This document shows, one piece after another, positions 20,501 to 29,646 of a DNA stretch of 64,000 nt (position 1 is the stretch's first letter; every line of letters begins with the position of its first letter). Location: NCBI GenBank assembly GCA_027064165.1, contig JAMOQE010000041.1, positions 1 to 64,000 on the forward strand. The letters run 5' to 3'. The DNA comes from Thermodesulfatator sp. Its GTDB lineage: Bacteria; Desulfobacterota; Thermodesulfobacteria; Thermodesulfobacteriales; Thermodesulfobacteriaceae. The notes beneath the pieces were generated by a model. The model saw nothing but the letters and a program-made list of their open reading frames with translations. It was not told the DNA's origin and ran no database searches. A program made the translations under genes and the position numbers.

Positions 20501-21754
20501 GGTATCCACCTCTGGATCAAGGAAAGTGGCACCTTTTGCCTGAGCTGTAATTTCGTTTCTCACCACATCTGCCCCTATAAAATCTCCTACCAAGTATCTT
20601 CCAGAACCAGTGGTTCCTACTCCTAAAACTTCTACATCTTCAGGAAGCCTCTTTTTAAGCTCCATCAATCCTTTTTTCACGCTCTCAAGAGGTTTTCCGT
20701 GATGAAATAGATAAACCTTGGCAAGGAGCTTACCTTCCCTATTTATGGCAACGAGCTTTGTGCTCACAGAGCCTACATCAACTCCCAAGTAGATTTCCCT
20801 GCTACTTTCCTTTGAGATGAGTTTTTTTTCAATGCTCTGTTTTATCTTTTCAGAGAGTTCTCCAGAAGAGAAGGGCACAAGCACAGGGTGTCTTGGTGGA
20901 TCGTATTTTCTATTTTTAAGGTACTCCCGCAGGATAGAAGATGGGCGGTAGTCTGAGGCAGCCTTTCCGTCAAGGCCATAAAGAGCCGCACCGATTGCTC
21001 CCATGATTTTAAAGTGCTCAGGTATGATAAGCTCTTCATCTTTTAGTTGAAAAATCTCTTTTATAGCCCTTCTTACGCCAAAGTTTGCAGCAACTCCTCC
21101 CTGAAATACTAAAGGAGGAAGTACCTGTTTTCCTCTTGCAAGGTTGCTTTTAAGATTTCTTACGATGGCAAAGCAAAGCCCTGCGATAATTTCTTCGTCA
21201 GGCACTGCAGCCTGCTGGAGGTGTATCATGTCTGACTTTGCAAAAACTGTGCACCTTCCAGCAATCCTGGGAATGTTTTTGGCTTTTAGAGCAAGTTTTG
21301 AGAATTCTTCAATGGAGTAGCCGAGTCTTGCTGCCTGCTGTTCAAGAAAGGAGCCAGTTCCTGCAGCACACAGAGTATTAAGGGCAAAGTCCTCTATTTC
21401 AGGGATCCCCCTTTCGTGGGTTATAAAAATGAGCTTTGAGTCTTCTCCTCCGATGTCAATGATGGTTTTTACTTCAGGATGAAAGAAGGTGGCAGCTTTT
21501 GCATGAGCCATCACTTCATTAATAAAGGCCGAGCCGAGTATTTGAGAGATGGTTTTTCCTGCCGTTCCAGTACAGGTGAGTCCTGAAAGATTTTCTTTGC
21601 CAAATTTATTTTCTACTTCTGAAAGCAATTTCTCTGCAGTCTCTATGGGTTGTCCATTTGTTTTCTGATATTTCCAGAAAAGGACCTCTTTTTTTTCATT
21701 TAGCACAGCTACTTTTGCTGTGCCTGATCCCACATCCAAGCCCACATAGAGCAT
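17570..21754 (-). CDS. CoA-substrate-specific enzyme activase (BadF/BadG/HgdC-type, duplicated ASKHA domains fused to DUF2229/2-hydroxyacyl-CoA dehydratase-like region)
   Basis: Two GLDVGSGTAKVAV / GVDVGSVSTKLVAI domains, CAAGTGSFLEQQA and CAAGTGSFLQEQA repeats; C-terminal Cys-containing region. Confidence 0.9.
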   Translation of the reverse strand: MLYVGLDVGSGTAKVAVLNEKKEVLFWKYQKTNGQPIETAEKLLSEVENKFGKENLSGLTCTGTAGKTISQILGSAFINEVMAHAKAATFFHPEVKTIIDIGGEDSKLIFITHERGIPEIEDFALNTLCAAGTGSFLEQQAARLGYSIEEFSKLALKAKNIPRIAGRCTVFAKSDMIHLQQAAVPDEEIIAGLCFAIVRNLKSNLARGKQVLPPLVFQGGVAANFGVRRAIKEIFQLKDEELIIPEHFKIMGAIGAALYGLDGKAASDYRPSSILREYLKNRKYDPPRHPVLVPFSSGELSEKIKQSIEKKLISKESSREIYLGVDVGSVSTKLVAINREGKLLAKVYLFHHGKPLESVKKGLMELKKRLPEDVEVLGVGTTGSGRYLVGDFIGADVVRNEITAQAKGATFLDPEVDTIFEIGGQDSKYIYLENGTISDFTMNKACAAGTGSFLQEQAVKLGIPIEKFGDLALKSKAPLKLGERCTVFMQSDLLHYQQQGLPKEDLIAGLCYAIVYNYLNKVVEKRKIGKKIFFQGAVAFNKGVVAAFEKVLGKPVIVPPNNEVTGAIGMALIAKEETKGKTRFRGFDLTKVRYTISTFECKACPNQCEIHKVVIEGGEPYFYGGRCDRYEIDQRKPPESLPNPTLEREKKLLSYVEPLEEADLSSEKVIAIPRCLQFFEWLPLFATFFQELGYKVILSPPTSKEIIKKGCEISPIEACFPIKIALGHIKALFDVGVKKIFFPQITDLPPEHPAFEVGKVCPYVQSVSWIAPASLNFKVAGIQLITPVLHLGRPKALVRKEIKKLGELLSEPWSRVKKAWEKGEEAQREFHTWLKKRGRELLEAYKDQIVLVIVGRPYNAFDPGANLGIHYKIRKLGLLGLPVDMLPLEEVNELYGLDNMYWEYGQRFLLAAHYIRETPNLFPIYFTNFSCGPDSFIEHFFGELLAGKPFIEIEVDEHSAEAGVVTRLEAFVDSIKDKVRPYRLKKLPPLKALPEEHRTIYIPYMTDHARIFAAAFRACGVKAEVLPEPDEESLELGRKYTSGKECYPTVLTTGDLIKLVNRKDFNPEKSIFFMPNSNGPCRFGQYNKLHQKILRELGVKMPVYALNQDMKLYEDLNIMGKDFIKLAWDGLIAGDILDKFLRETRPYAKNKKEVERLYEECLSKIERAIEKKEDLLQVLLEIREKFLKVEKDEKVIPAVGVVGEIYVRSNRFANEHLYRLLEDLGLEVWLPPIGEWIHFINYTSKEWAKKLGRFKVFFKYVLESKYLKWEEAKFVRLVKGVLKTAEDMEVEELMELAKKYISPEYEGGEVLLSTGKALEFVKKGCSGIVNVIPFACMPGNVVMGLLKRMREEEGVFFPTLTVPCDGQKSMGVRMRIEAFAEQVKDYFYSKKANF

Positions 21755-21816
21755 AAATTCCTCCTTGATAAAACTTTGAAAAAATTTTAATATGAAAAGT
21801 ACAAAATGGCAAATAG

Positions 21817-21990
21817 ATTATTTAACTTGATCTTCTTATCCGTTTATTTAAACTTTTTGTCAGTTTTCTTAAAGTTTTTATCAGTTTCTTTAAAGCTTTC
21901 CTTTAGTTCTGCGATTTCTTCACCGGGTTTTAATAAAAATTCCCATGTACTTTTAGGGATTGTATGTATGGTATTCTTTTTTGCTTAAGA
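21817..21990 (-). pseudogene. remnant of a coiled-coil repeat protein (TDKKFK-type heptads)
   Basis: Minus frame without canonical start: TIPKSTWEFLLKPGEEIAELKESFKETDKNFKKTDKKFK*TDKKIK. Confidence 0.35.
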
Positions 21991-22189
21991 TTTTTTTAGA
22001 ATGTATCAAGCAGGGGGTTAGTCCCGTTTATATTTTATAAATAAAACAAAACCTTCCTTCTTGCAAGATTCTTTAAAAAGCTTCGTCAAGGGAAATTAAG
22101 TGTTTAATCTTGTAATGCTTGGAGGTAGCTAAGAGTAGAAAGCAGAGAGCGACTTTAAAGAACTTGAAGAGATAGCATCTTTTTAGATC

Positions 22190-22217
22190 TTGACAAAAAA
22201 AAAGAATAGGTTATTTT
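22190..22217 (+). promoter_or_regulatory. promoter of tRNA-Phe
   Basis: TTGACA, 16-nt spacer, TATTTT. Confidence 0.65.
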
Positions 22218-22228
22218 AGTGAAAGGTT

Positions 22229-22301
<73 letters not shown>

Positions 22302-22319
22302 CCTCCAGGAAGTCTTTCC

Positions 22320-23144
22320 ATGCAAATTCGTCCGGTTGCTACTCCGCAAAAGGCTAATCTTTCAAATTTTGCTGCGGTTCTTGTGCGTCCAATGTATCCT
22401 GAAAACATAGGGGCTGCTGCAAGGGCATGTGCTAACTTTGGAATCCCTAATCTCATCGTGGTAAACCCGGAAAACACAGATGAGCTCAAAATGAAGGCAA
22501 TGGCAACCCATGTGGGAGAAAAAGTCCTTGCGAGTATGAAAATTTTTCCCTCTCTTGAGGAGGCTCTTCAGGATTTTAACTTTGTGGTTGGCACAACTGC
22601 ACGCCTTGGCAGAAAGAGGCTTGTGTATCACACCCCAAGAGAACTTGTTCCTTACCTGTGTGAGCTTTCCTTTAATAACAAAATAGCTATACTTTTTGGT
22701 AATGAGAGGATGGGGCTTTCAAATGAAGAGCTTCTTTTTTGCGATAAAGTAATTGCCATTCCCACCACGGAAAATGCCTCTCTTAATGTGGCACAGGCAG
22801 TGGTGGTGGTGCTTTATGAACTCTTTCAGCAGGCAGCAGAGCCTGTTTTCCCCAAGCCAAGGCTTGCCACCCAAAAAGAACTTAATGTAATGTACAGGCT
22901 TCTTGAAGCCACCTTAGAAGAGATTGACTATGTGCCTCATGAAAACAAGGTGCTCTGGATGACAAACATAAAAAGGTTTCTCTCAAGGATTGAGCTTACT
23001 GCAAAGGAAGTTAAAATAATTCAGGGGTTTTGCAGGCAACTCCTCTGGAGGCTTGGAAAAAGGGTTATTCTTTCCGTTCAAGAAGGGCAAGAGTCTCAAA
23101 GTGATATGTCTGAGGAAACATGTCAAAAAGAAAAAGTTTCTTAA
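22320..23144 (+). CDS. TrmJ-like tRNA/rRNA 2'-O-methyltransferase (SpoU/TrmH family)
   Basis: VLVRPMYPENIGAAARACANFGIPNLIVVNP; ILFGNERMGLSNEEL; ATTENASLNVAQAV-like; start set to ATG at 22320, after the tRNA. Confidence 0.92.
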   Translation: MQIRPVATPQKANLSNFAAVLVRPMYPENIGAAARACANFGIPNLIVVNPENTDELKMKAMATHVGEKVLASMKIFPSLEEALQDFNFVVGTTARLGRKRLVYHTPRELVPYLCELSFNNKIAILFGNERMGLSNEELLFCDKVIAIPTTENASLNVAQAVVVVLYELFQQAAEPVFPKPRLATQKELNVMYRLLEATLEEIDYVPHENKVLWMTNIKRFLSRIELTAKEVKIIQGFCRQLLWRLGKRVILSVQEGQESQSDMSEETCQKEKVS

Positions 23145-24366
23145 GCTCGTAGCCCTTTTCAACAAGAAGCTTTAAATCTCTCACTAAAGTTGGGGCATCA
23201 CAGGAGAGATAGACTATGTATTTTCTGGCAACCTCTGGAAGAAGTCTCATAAGCTCCTTGCATCCCCCTCTTGGTGGGTCAAGGAGCACAAGCTCATAGG
23301 TTTCTCCCAACTTAACTTTCTCGTAAAGTGCTTCAAGGGCACTCTTTCTCTGAAAGTCAACCACTGAGCTAAGGCCACACCTCTCAGCCGTAAAAATGGC
23401 ATCCTCTATAGCCCTTGTATCTGTGTCAACTCCAAGGAATTTTTTTCCCAGGCCTTTAAAGGCAAAGGGCAAAAGAAAATTGCCCATACCGCAGTGAAGG
23501 TCAAGCACACTTTCTGCTTCAAGCCCAAGGGAAAGAAGGCATTCAATAATAAGCCGATTTATCTCCCAGTTTGTCTGCATAAAAACACCTGGCTGAACAT
23601 AGTAATTAAGGCCTGGCAGGACTTCAAAAACCCTTCTTCCTGAGTAAGGGGCATCCTCTGGAAAGGGTCCTTTAGGCCTCCTGCCTCTTAGCCAGTAAAA
23701 CGCACAGGCACTCTCTGGTACTTCTTCAACCAGATGTAAAAGCGATTCTTTTAATGGAGGAAGACCTGTCCAGAATATCATACAGACCTTTTTTTTGGCA
23801 GGAGAGCTTTCAATATTTATCCTCTTGGAGTAAACGGAAAGTTGTTTCCATGTGTTACTTTCCCACAGACCTTCAAGGGCTTTGTTTATGCTTTCTTCAG
23901 CAAGCAAGCACCTTTTTATACCAAGCACCTCAAAGCTCTTTCTTTTCACAAAGCCCATTTTTAAAGGAGGATTTTCCACATGGAGCCTGAGCCTGTTTCT
24001 GTAAAAAAGAGGCTTTGGAGAGGGGATGCACCCTTCTAAAGGGATTTCCTCTTTCCATCCCAGGCGGGAAAAGGTGTCTCTGAGGATATCGGCTTTTAAC
24101 TCCACCTGAGCTGAATAGTCTATATGCTGAAGCTGACACCCACCGCATACCCCATAGTATTTACACTCAGGCTCTTTTCTGTGAGGGGAAGCTTCAAGCA
24201 CTTCAATAAGCTCTGCCTCTGCAAAGTCCTTAGTTTCCTGAGCTACTCTGATTTTGACTTTTTCGTGAGGCAGGACAAAGGGTACGAATACTACTTTGCC
24301 ATTTTTAAGCCGGGCAATGCCCTCTCCCCCAAAGACAAGCTTTTCTATTTCTACAATGTGTTCCAT
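23065..24366 (-). CDS. class I SAM-dependent RNA (uracil-5-)-methyltransferase, RlmD/TrmA family
   Basis: TRAM domain, CKYYGVCGGCQLQHIDY, DPPRGG, YLSCDAPTLVRDL, LFDMFPQTYHFETLALLERK. Confidence 0.94.
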   Translation of the reverse strand: MEHIVEIEKLVFGGEGIARLKNGKVVFVPFVLPHEKVKIRVAQETKDFAEAELIEVLEASPHRKEPECKYYGVCGGCQLQHIDYSAQVELKADILRDTFSRLGWKEEIPLEGCIPSPKPLFYRNRLRLHVENPPLKMGFVKRKSFEVLGIKRCLLAEESINKALEGLWESNTWKQLSVYSKRINIESSPAKKKVCMIFWTGLPPLKESLLHLVEEVPESACAFYWLRGRRPKGPFPEDAPYSGRRVFEVLPGLNYYVQPGVFMQTNWEINRLIIECLLSLGLEAESVLDLHCGMGNFLLPFAFKGLGKKFLGVDTDTRAIEDAIFTAERCGLSSVVDFQRKSALEALYEKVKLGETYELVLLDPPRGGCKELMRLLPEVARKYIVYLSCDAPTLVRDLKLLVEKGYELKKLFLFDMFPQTYHFETLALLERKE

Positions 24367-24380
24367 AAAACCTGTAAAAT

Positions 24381-25583
24381 TTATTTAAGGCAGGTGATAA
24401 GGTGCCCGAGCTTTTCTTTTTTTGTTTTAAGATATCTATAGTTTTCTTTTACTGGAGGAATTTCAATGGGCACCCTCTCAACCACTTTCATTCCATATCC
24501 CTCAAGCCCTATGATTTTGCGGGGATTGTTTGTCATAAGTCTCATTTTTCTCACTCCAAGGTCTCTTAAAATTTGTGCACCTATACCATAATCCCTTAAG
24601 TCTGGTTTAAAGCCGAGAGCAAGGTTTGCCTCAACTGTGTCAAGACCCTTATCCTGAAGGGCATAAGCCTTAAGCTTGTTTAAAAGCCCGATGCCTCTTC
24701 CTTCCTGCCTGAGATAGAGAAGCACGCCTTTTCCTTCCTTTCCTATCATTTCCATGGCTTTTTTGAGCTGTTCCCCGCAGTCACACCGAAGGGAGCCAAA
24801 TACATCCCCAGTTAAGCACTCAGAGTGAACCCTTACAAGAACTGGCTCATCCCCAATTTCTCCCATAACTAATGCCACATGAGTGGCATTGTCCACTACA
24901 TTGCTGTAGGCAATAAGCCTGAAGGTGCCATAGGGAGTGGGAAGAACGGTTTCCACCTCTCTTTTCACTAAGGACTCCTTTTTTATACGATAGGCAATGA
25001 TGTCCCTTATTGTAATGATTTTCAGGCCGTGCTTTTCGGCAAACTTTTCAAGGTCAGGGAGCCTTGCCATGGTGCCGTCATCTTTCATAATCTCGCAGAT
25101 CACTCCCGCAGGCTTTAGGCCTGCAAGCCTTGCGAGATCCACTGCTGCCTCTGTGTGTCCTGCCCTTACAAGTACTCCCCCTTTTCTTGCTATTATGGGA
25201 AACACATGCCCAGGAGTGGTGATGTCATTGGGCCCGCTTTTTTCGTCAATGGCAACCTTAATTGTGTGTGCCCTATCATAGGCAGAGATGCCAGTTGTTA
25301 CCCCTGTTCTTGCTTCTATAGACACAGTAAAGGCAGTGCCATAGGGATCAATGCCTCTTCTTGGTTGAAGGGGAAGCTGAAGCCTCTCTGCATCCTCAGG
25401 AGTAATGGCAAGGCAAATTAGCCCCCTTCCATACTTTGCCATAAAATTAATGGCTTCTGGTGTAACCTTTTCTGCAGCAAGAACTAAGTCCCCTTCATTT
25501 TCTCTGTCTTCATCGTCAACTACAATTACCATTTTTCCCTGCTTTATATCTTCAAGGGCTTCCTCAATGGTGGCTATTGACAT
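24381..25583 (-). CDS. ribBA: bifunctional 3,4-dihydroxy-2-butanone-4-phosphate synthase / GTP cyclohydrolase II
   Basis: [52 protein letters not shown]. Confidence 0.97.
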   Translation of the reverse strand: MSIATIEEALEDIKQGKMVIVVDDEDRENEGDLVLAAEKVTPEAINFMAKYGRGLICLAITPEDAERLQLPLQPRRGIDPYGTAFTVSIEARTGVTTGISAYDRAHTIKVAIDEKSGPNDITTPGHVFPIIARKGGVLVRAGHTEAAVDLARLAGLKPAGVICEIMKDDGTMARLPDLEKFAEKHGLKIITIRDIIAYRIKKESLVKREVETVLPTPYGTFRLIAYSNVVDNATHVALVMGEIGDEPVLVRVHSECLTGDVFGSLRCDCGEQLKKAMEMIGKEGKGVLLYLRQEGRGIGLLNKLKAYALQDKGLDTVEANLALGFKPDLRDYGIGAQILRDLGVRKMRLMTNNPRKIIGLEGYGMKVVERVPIEIPPVKENYRYLKTKKEKLGHLITCLK

Positions 25584-25669
25584 AGGCTCTCACCTCTTTT
25601 TTAAAATTGGTGTTTTTAGACTTTTTGTATTATAATAGCCCTCAAAACAAAAAAATCAAAGGGTAAAAT

Positions 25670-27217
25670 TTGAGCAAAATATCGCAGGTTACAAGGGCAG
25701 CAGGCTCAATCACCATAGCGGTTTTCCTGAGTAGGATTCTTGGCCTGATAAGGGAACAGGTGCTTGCTTACTTTTTTGGGGCGGGAAGGAGCATGGATGC
25801 CTTTGTTGTGGCTTATAGAATTCCGAATTTACTCAGGGATCTTTTTGCTGAAGGTGCCCTTGGGGCTGCCTTTACCAAAGTTTTCAGTGCAAGCCTTGTA
25901 AAACACCCCAAGGAAAAGAGCTTTCAAATAGCATCCATTCTGATTTCTAACATTCTGGTGGTGCTACTTGTAGTTGTGTTAGTTTTGGCCCTTTTTTCTC
26001 CCCAAATTGTGAGTCTTATTGCTCCAGATTTTGAAAAAGAGCCTGACAAATTCTGGCTCACTGTGAACCTTACGCGTATTATGATGCCTTTCTTGCTTTT
26101 TATAAGCCTTTCTGCGGTGGTGGCAGGAATGCTAAATTCACTCAAAGTGTTTTTTCTTCCTGCCCTTTCTTCTGCGGTGTTTAATCTTGTGTGCATTGTC
26201 ATTGGGGTGAGTGGATATTACCTTGCAAGAGAAAAAGGCACCCCCCCTATTTATGCCATGGGAGTTGGAGTGCTTCTTGGAGGAGCAGCTCAGCTTGCCT
26301 TTCAGCTTCCTGCGCTTTTTAAAAAAGGCTTTAAGTTCAAGTTTAAAGTAAACTTTCGCCTTCCTGAGATGAAGGAAATTGCAAGGCTTGTGTTCCCTGT
26401 GATTTTTGGTCTTTCTGTTGTGCAGATAAATATTTTTATTAATACCTTTTTTGCTACTTCCTGTGGAGAAGGGGCGGTTTCTTGGTATTCTTATGCCTTC
26501 AGAATTATGTATGTACCACTTGGACTTTTTGGAGTGGGTTTATCTCAGGCACTCCTTCCCGAATTAACAAAGCAAATAACAGAAGGAAACTTTTCTCAGG
26601 CAAAGGAGCTTTATGCAAGGTGCCTTGTTGTTTCTCTGAGCCTTTCCCTGCCTTCGGCAATAGGGCTTTATGCCTTTTCTGAAGAAGTGGTAAAAGTGCT
26701 TTTTGAGAGGGGAGCCTTTGGAGTAAGGGACACTTACTTTACCTCTCAGCTTTTGAAAATTCTTTCCTTTTCTCTGCCTTTTTACGCCTTTTCCAAAACC
26801 ACAGTGCCCCTTTTTTACTCAGTTTCCCGCACCATAATCCCGGCTCTGGGAAGCGTCCTTGCAGTGATAACAAACCTTGCTGTGATTTTGCTTACCATCA
26901 AGTTGTTGAGTATAAAAGCAGTGGCTCTTGGAACGAGTGTGTCCCTTCTTGTGCAGGCAGTTTTTTTGCTTTTAGTTGCAACCTATTTTCTTGGTTCTCC
27001 TTTCAATAAATACACGGCAAAAAGCGTGTTTTTTCTTATTTTGGCAGGGCTTTTTCTATATGGTGCAGTTTTTCTTTCTAAAGAGATTTTTGCAAGTCCT
27101 CTAATGCGTTTGATTCTGGGAATTCCCTTTGCAGGAGGAGTTTATTTAGTTTTTCTAAGGCTTTTTGCCCCTTCTGACACATATCTCTTTTTTAAGCGCT
27201 TTTTTCCTTTTTTGTAA
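25670..27217 (+). CDS. murJ: murein biosynthesis lipid II flippase MurJ
   Basis: SRILGLIREQVLAYFFGAGRSMDAFVVAYRIPNLLRDLFAEGALGAAFTKVF. Confidence 0.95.
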   Translation: MSKISQVTRAAGSITIAVFLSRILGLIREQVLAYFFGAGRSMDAFVVAYRIPNLLRDLFAEGALGAAFTKVFSASLVKHPKEKSFQIASILISNILVVLLVVVLVLALFSPQIVSLIAPDFEKEPDKFWLTVNLTRIMMPFLLFISLSAVVAGMLNSLKVFFLPALSSAVFNLVCIVIGVSGYYLAREKGTPPIYAMGVGVLLGGAAQLAFQLPALFKKGFKFKFKVNFRLPEMKEIARLVFPVIFGLSVVQINIFINTFFATSCGEGAVSWYSYAFRIMYVPLGLFGVGLSQALLPELTKQITEGNFSQAKELYARCLVVSLSLSLPSAIGLYAFSEEVVKVLFERGAFGVRDTYFTSQLLKILSFSLPFYAFSKTTVPLFYSVSRTIIPALGSVLAVITNLAVILLTIKLLSIKAVALGTSVSLLVQAVFLLLVATYFLGSPFNKYTAKSVFFLILAGLFLYGAVFLSKEIFASPLMRLILGIPFAGGVYLVFLRLFAPSDTYLFFKRFFPFL

Positions 27218-27273
27218 AGAGGCTTCTTGATAAAAGCTAAAAGTGTATTTAAAATCATAGAAAAACTAAGGGG

Positions 27274-28035
27274 GTGAAGGCCATTAATACAGTTCTTGAG
27301 TTTGCCTTAGAGGAAAAGTTTCTCCTCCTTGAAGTGCTTTACAAAAAAATTGACGAAACTTTTTCAAAATTTAGGCTTGCCTGCGTACCTGGTTGTAATC
27401 TTTGCTGCACAAACAAGATTTTTTCCACTTCCCTTGAGGCATTTTACTTTCTTTCAGGGCTTGACTTAAGGGAACTTGAGAGACTCAAGGGCTTTAAGGT
27501 AATAAGGCCTGTTACTACCCATAATGAGTTTCTTCTGGCTTGTATGCGTGGTGAGGAGCCTCCGCAGGAGATGGTTCACGAAGATGTACTTGCCTGTCCT
27601 TTTCTTGACGAAAATGGGCTTTGCAGGGTTTATGAAAGGAGGCCCCTTATGTGCAGGCTTATGGTTTCGGTAAAAAAGTGCGGGGAGCAAGGGGCAGAAA
27701 TGCCTCAGTTTCTCTTTAAAGTCGGCACCATTGCCCTTCAACTTGTGGAAAACATAGATCAGGGGGGCATTTACGGAAATTTTTTTGAGCTTCTTCTGTT
27801 TTTAAGGGATTTTAAGGAAGGAAAGGCAGAGGAAATTCCGCCTCAATTTCTCAATAATGTGGATGTGGATGAGCTTCCTCTTCTTCCAGAGGAGGACGAA
27901 GAGAGAAAATGGGTCGGAAGTCTTTATAGAACTCCTGTTTCCGGAAAAGATCTTACTTTTAGGGAGCTTTTAAATGAACTCAGGGCAAGGTTTCAGGAGC
28001 ATCGTTCCCTGACTTTTCTTGATAAGGTGCTTTAA
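27274..28035 (+). CDS. YkgJ-type zinc/iron-chelating Cys-cluster protein
   Basis: CVPGCNLCCTNKIF ... CPFLDENGLCRVYERRPLMCR. Confidence 0.8.
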   Translation: MKAINTVLEFALEEKFLLLEVLYKKIDETFSKFRLACVPGCNLCCTNKIFSTSLEAFYFLSGLDLRELERLKGFKVIRPVTTHNEFLLACMRGEEPPQEMVHEDVLACPFLDENGLCRVYERRPLMCRLMVSVKKCGEQGAEMPQFLFKVGTIALQLVENIDQGGIYGNFFELLLFLRDFKEGKAEEIPPQFLNNVDVDELPLLPEEDEERKWVGSLYRTPVSGKDLTFRELLNELRARFQEHRSLTFLDKVL

Positions 28036-28040
28036 TTCTT

Positions 28041-28811
28041 ATGCAAAAGGTTAAAATAATTTTAAACAAAAAAGAGGCTCCCGGAATATTTTTAATGGGG
28101 CTTGATGTGGGCAAGGAGTATACAAAAAAATGTTCCCCGGGACAATTTGTAAGACTTAAAGCCTGGGATTCATTTGATCCCTTAGTCCCAAGGCCCTTTA
28201 CCATTCATGCAGTAAAAGACGAAAGGCTTTACATTCTGTATCAGGTAAGAGGAAAGGGCACCCGTTTTCTTTGCAGGATGGAGCCAGGCGAAGAGGTAGA
28301 AATTTCTCCACCTATGGGGAATGCTTTTCCACAGCTTAAGGACTATGTGCTTTGTGCTGGTGGAGTAGGGTCTGCAGGATTTGGCTTTTTGCTGCAGGAG
28401 GCAGAAAGGGGAAGCTATCCCCTGCCCAAAAAATTTTACTATGCAGCCCGCACAGGTGAGCTCTTAGCCCGGGCCCAGTTTTTTCAAAATTTTTCCGTTC
28501 CTCTTGCGCTCATTACAGAAGACGGAAGCCTCGGGAAAAAAGGGCTTATTACTGATGTGCTGAAAGAGGAGCTAAAAGAAGAGAGGCCAGGAGCAATTCT
28601 TGCCTGCGGTCCTCTTCCCATGCTTAAAGCTGTAGCTAAACTTGGAGAAGAGCTTGGAATTAAAGTGCATGTTGTGCTTGAGACATTTCTTGCCTGTGGA
28701 GAAGGCTTTTGTATGGGTTGCGTGATCCCCCTTAAAAACGGAAAATATGCTTATCTCTGTAAAACAGGGCCTACATTTCCTGCAGAGGAGATAGACTTTG
28801 AAAGACTATAG
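28041..28811 (+). CDS. pyrK: dihydroorotate dehydrogenase B electron-transfer subunit
   Basis: FAD/NAD reductase fold; CAGGVGSAGF; C-terminal TFLACGEGFCMGCVIPLKNGKYAYLCKTGP. Confidence 0.93.
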   Translation: MQKVKIILNKKEAPGIFLMGLDVGKEYTKKCSPGQFVRLKAWDSFDPLVPRPFTIHAVKDERLYILYQVRGKGTRFLCRMEPGEEVEISPPMGNAFPQLKDYVLCAGGVGSAGFGFLLQEAERGSYPLPKKFYYAARTGELLARAQFFQNFSVPLALITEDGSLGKKGLITDVLKEELKEERPGAILACGPLPMLKAVAKLGEELGIKVHVVLETFLACGEGFCMGCVIPLKNGKYAYLCKTGPTFPAEEIDFERL

Positions 28812-29646
28812 CAGGAATTTTCTTTTTTATCCCCCCCTTGCCCTTGCTTCAGGCACCTGGGGACTTGGAGAAAATCTTTTTAAGTATTATTCTCCTGCAG
28901 AGGTTAAGGAGACTTTTGGTGTTCTCGTTACCAAAGGCATTTCCCTTAAGCCAAGAATTGGGAATCTTCCTCCAAGGATCTGGGAAACTCCCTGCGGGCT
29001 TATAAACTCCATCGGGCTTGCAAATCCCGGTGTGAAAGAGTTTAAAAAAATTTTTTTAACCGGCCTTCTTAAGACAGAAGTAAAGATATTTGTCAATCTG
29101 TATGGAGAGGAGATTGAGGATTTTGTTGCCCTGGCAGAGGAGTTTAAAGGCACAGGTGTTTCCGGGCTTGAATTGAATATTTCCTGTCCTAATGTTAAAA
29201 AGGGAGGTATTGCTTTTGCTTCTCAGCCTGAAGTGGTAAAGGAGCTTGTAAAAGAGGTGCGAAAGGTGTGGGAGGGGTCTCTCTGGGTTAAGCTTTCTCC
29301 AGTGGGGCCTGTTTTGGATGTGGCAAAGGCCTGTGAGTCTTCAGGGGCAGATGCCATTGTTTGTGCAAACACCTATCCCGGGCTTGTTGTGATTGAAGGG
29401 GAAAAAGTATTGAAAGGCGGAGTTTCAGGGCCTGCTATAAAGCCTCTCACTTTAAGGCTCGTTTATGAGCTTTCAAGAGAAGTCTCTATTCCAATTGTGG
29501 GCTGTGGAGGAATAGCAAGTGCAAAGGATGTGCTTGATTATTTTGTGTGTGGAGCAAAAGCAGTAGAAATTGGTACCGCCTTTTTGATTGATCCAGAGCT
29601 TGCGAAAAAAATTGCAAAGGAGCTAAAAGAAAAATGGGATATGTAG
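28798..29646 (+). CDS. pyrD: dihydroorotate dehydrogenase catalytic subunit
   Basis: NSIGLANPGVKEF; LELNISCPNVKKGG; GGVSGPAIKPLTLRLVYE; GCGGIASAKDVLDYFVCGAKAVEIGTA. Confidence 0.95.
   Translation: MKDYSRNFLFYPPLALASGTWGLGENLFKYYSPAEVKETFGVLVTKGISLKPRIGNLPPRIWETPCGLINSIGLANPGVKEFKKIFLTGLLKTEVKIFVNLYGEEIEDFVALAEEFKGTGVSGLELNISCPNVKKGGIAFASQPEVVKELVKEVRKVWEGSLWVKLSPVGPVLDVAKACESSGADAIVCANTYPGLVVIEGEKVLKGGVSGPAIKPLTLRLVYELSREVSIPIVGCGGIASAKDVLDYFVCGAKAVEIGTAFLIDPELAKKIAKELKEKWDM

Noticed and set aside
21806-21988. 60-aa plus-strand ORF in the gap before tRNA-Phe
   Set aside because: L/F/S-repeat translation is the complement of a decayed coiled-coil sequence on the minus strand.
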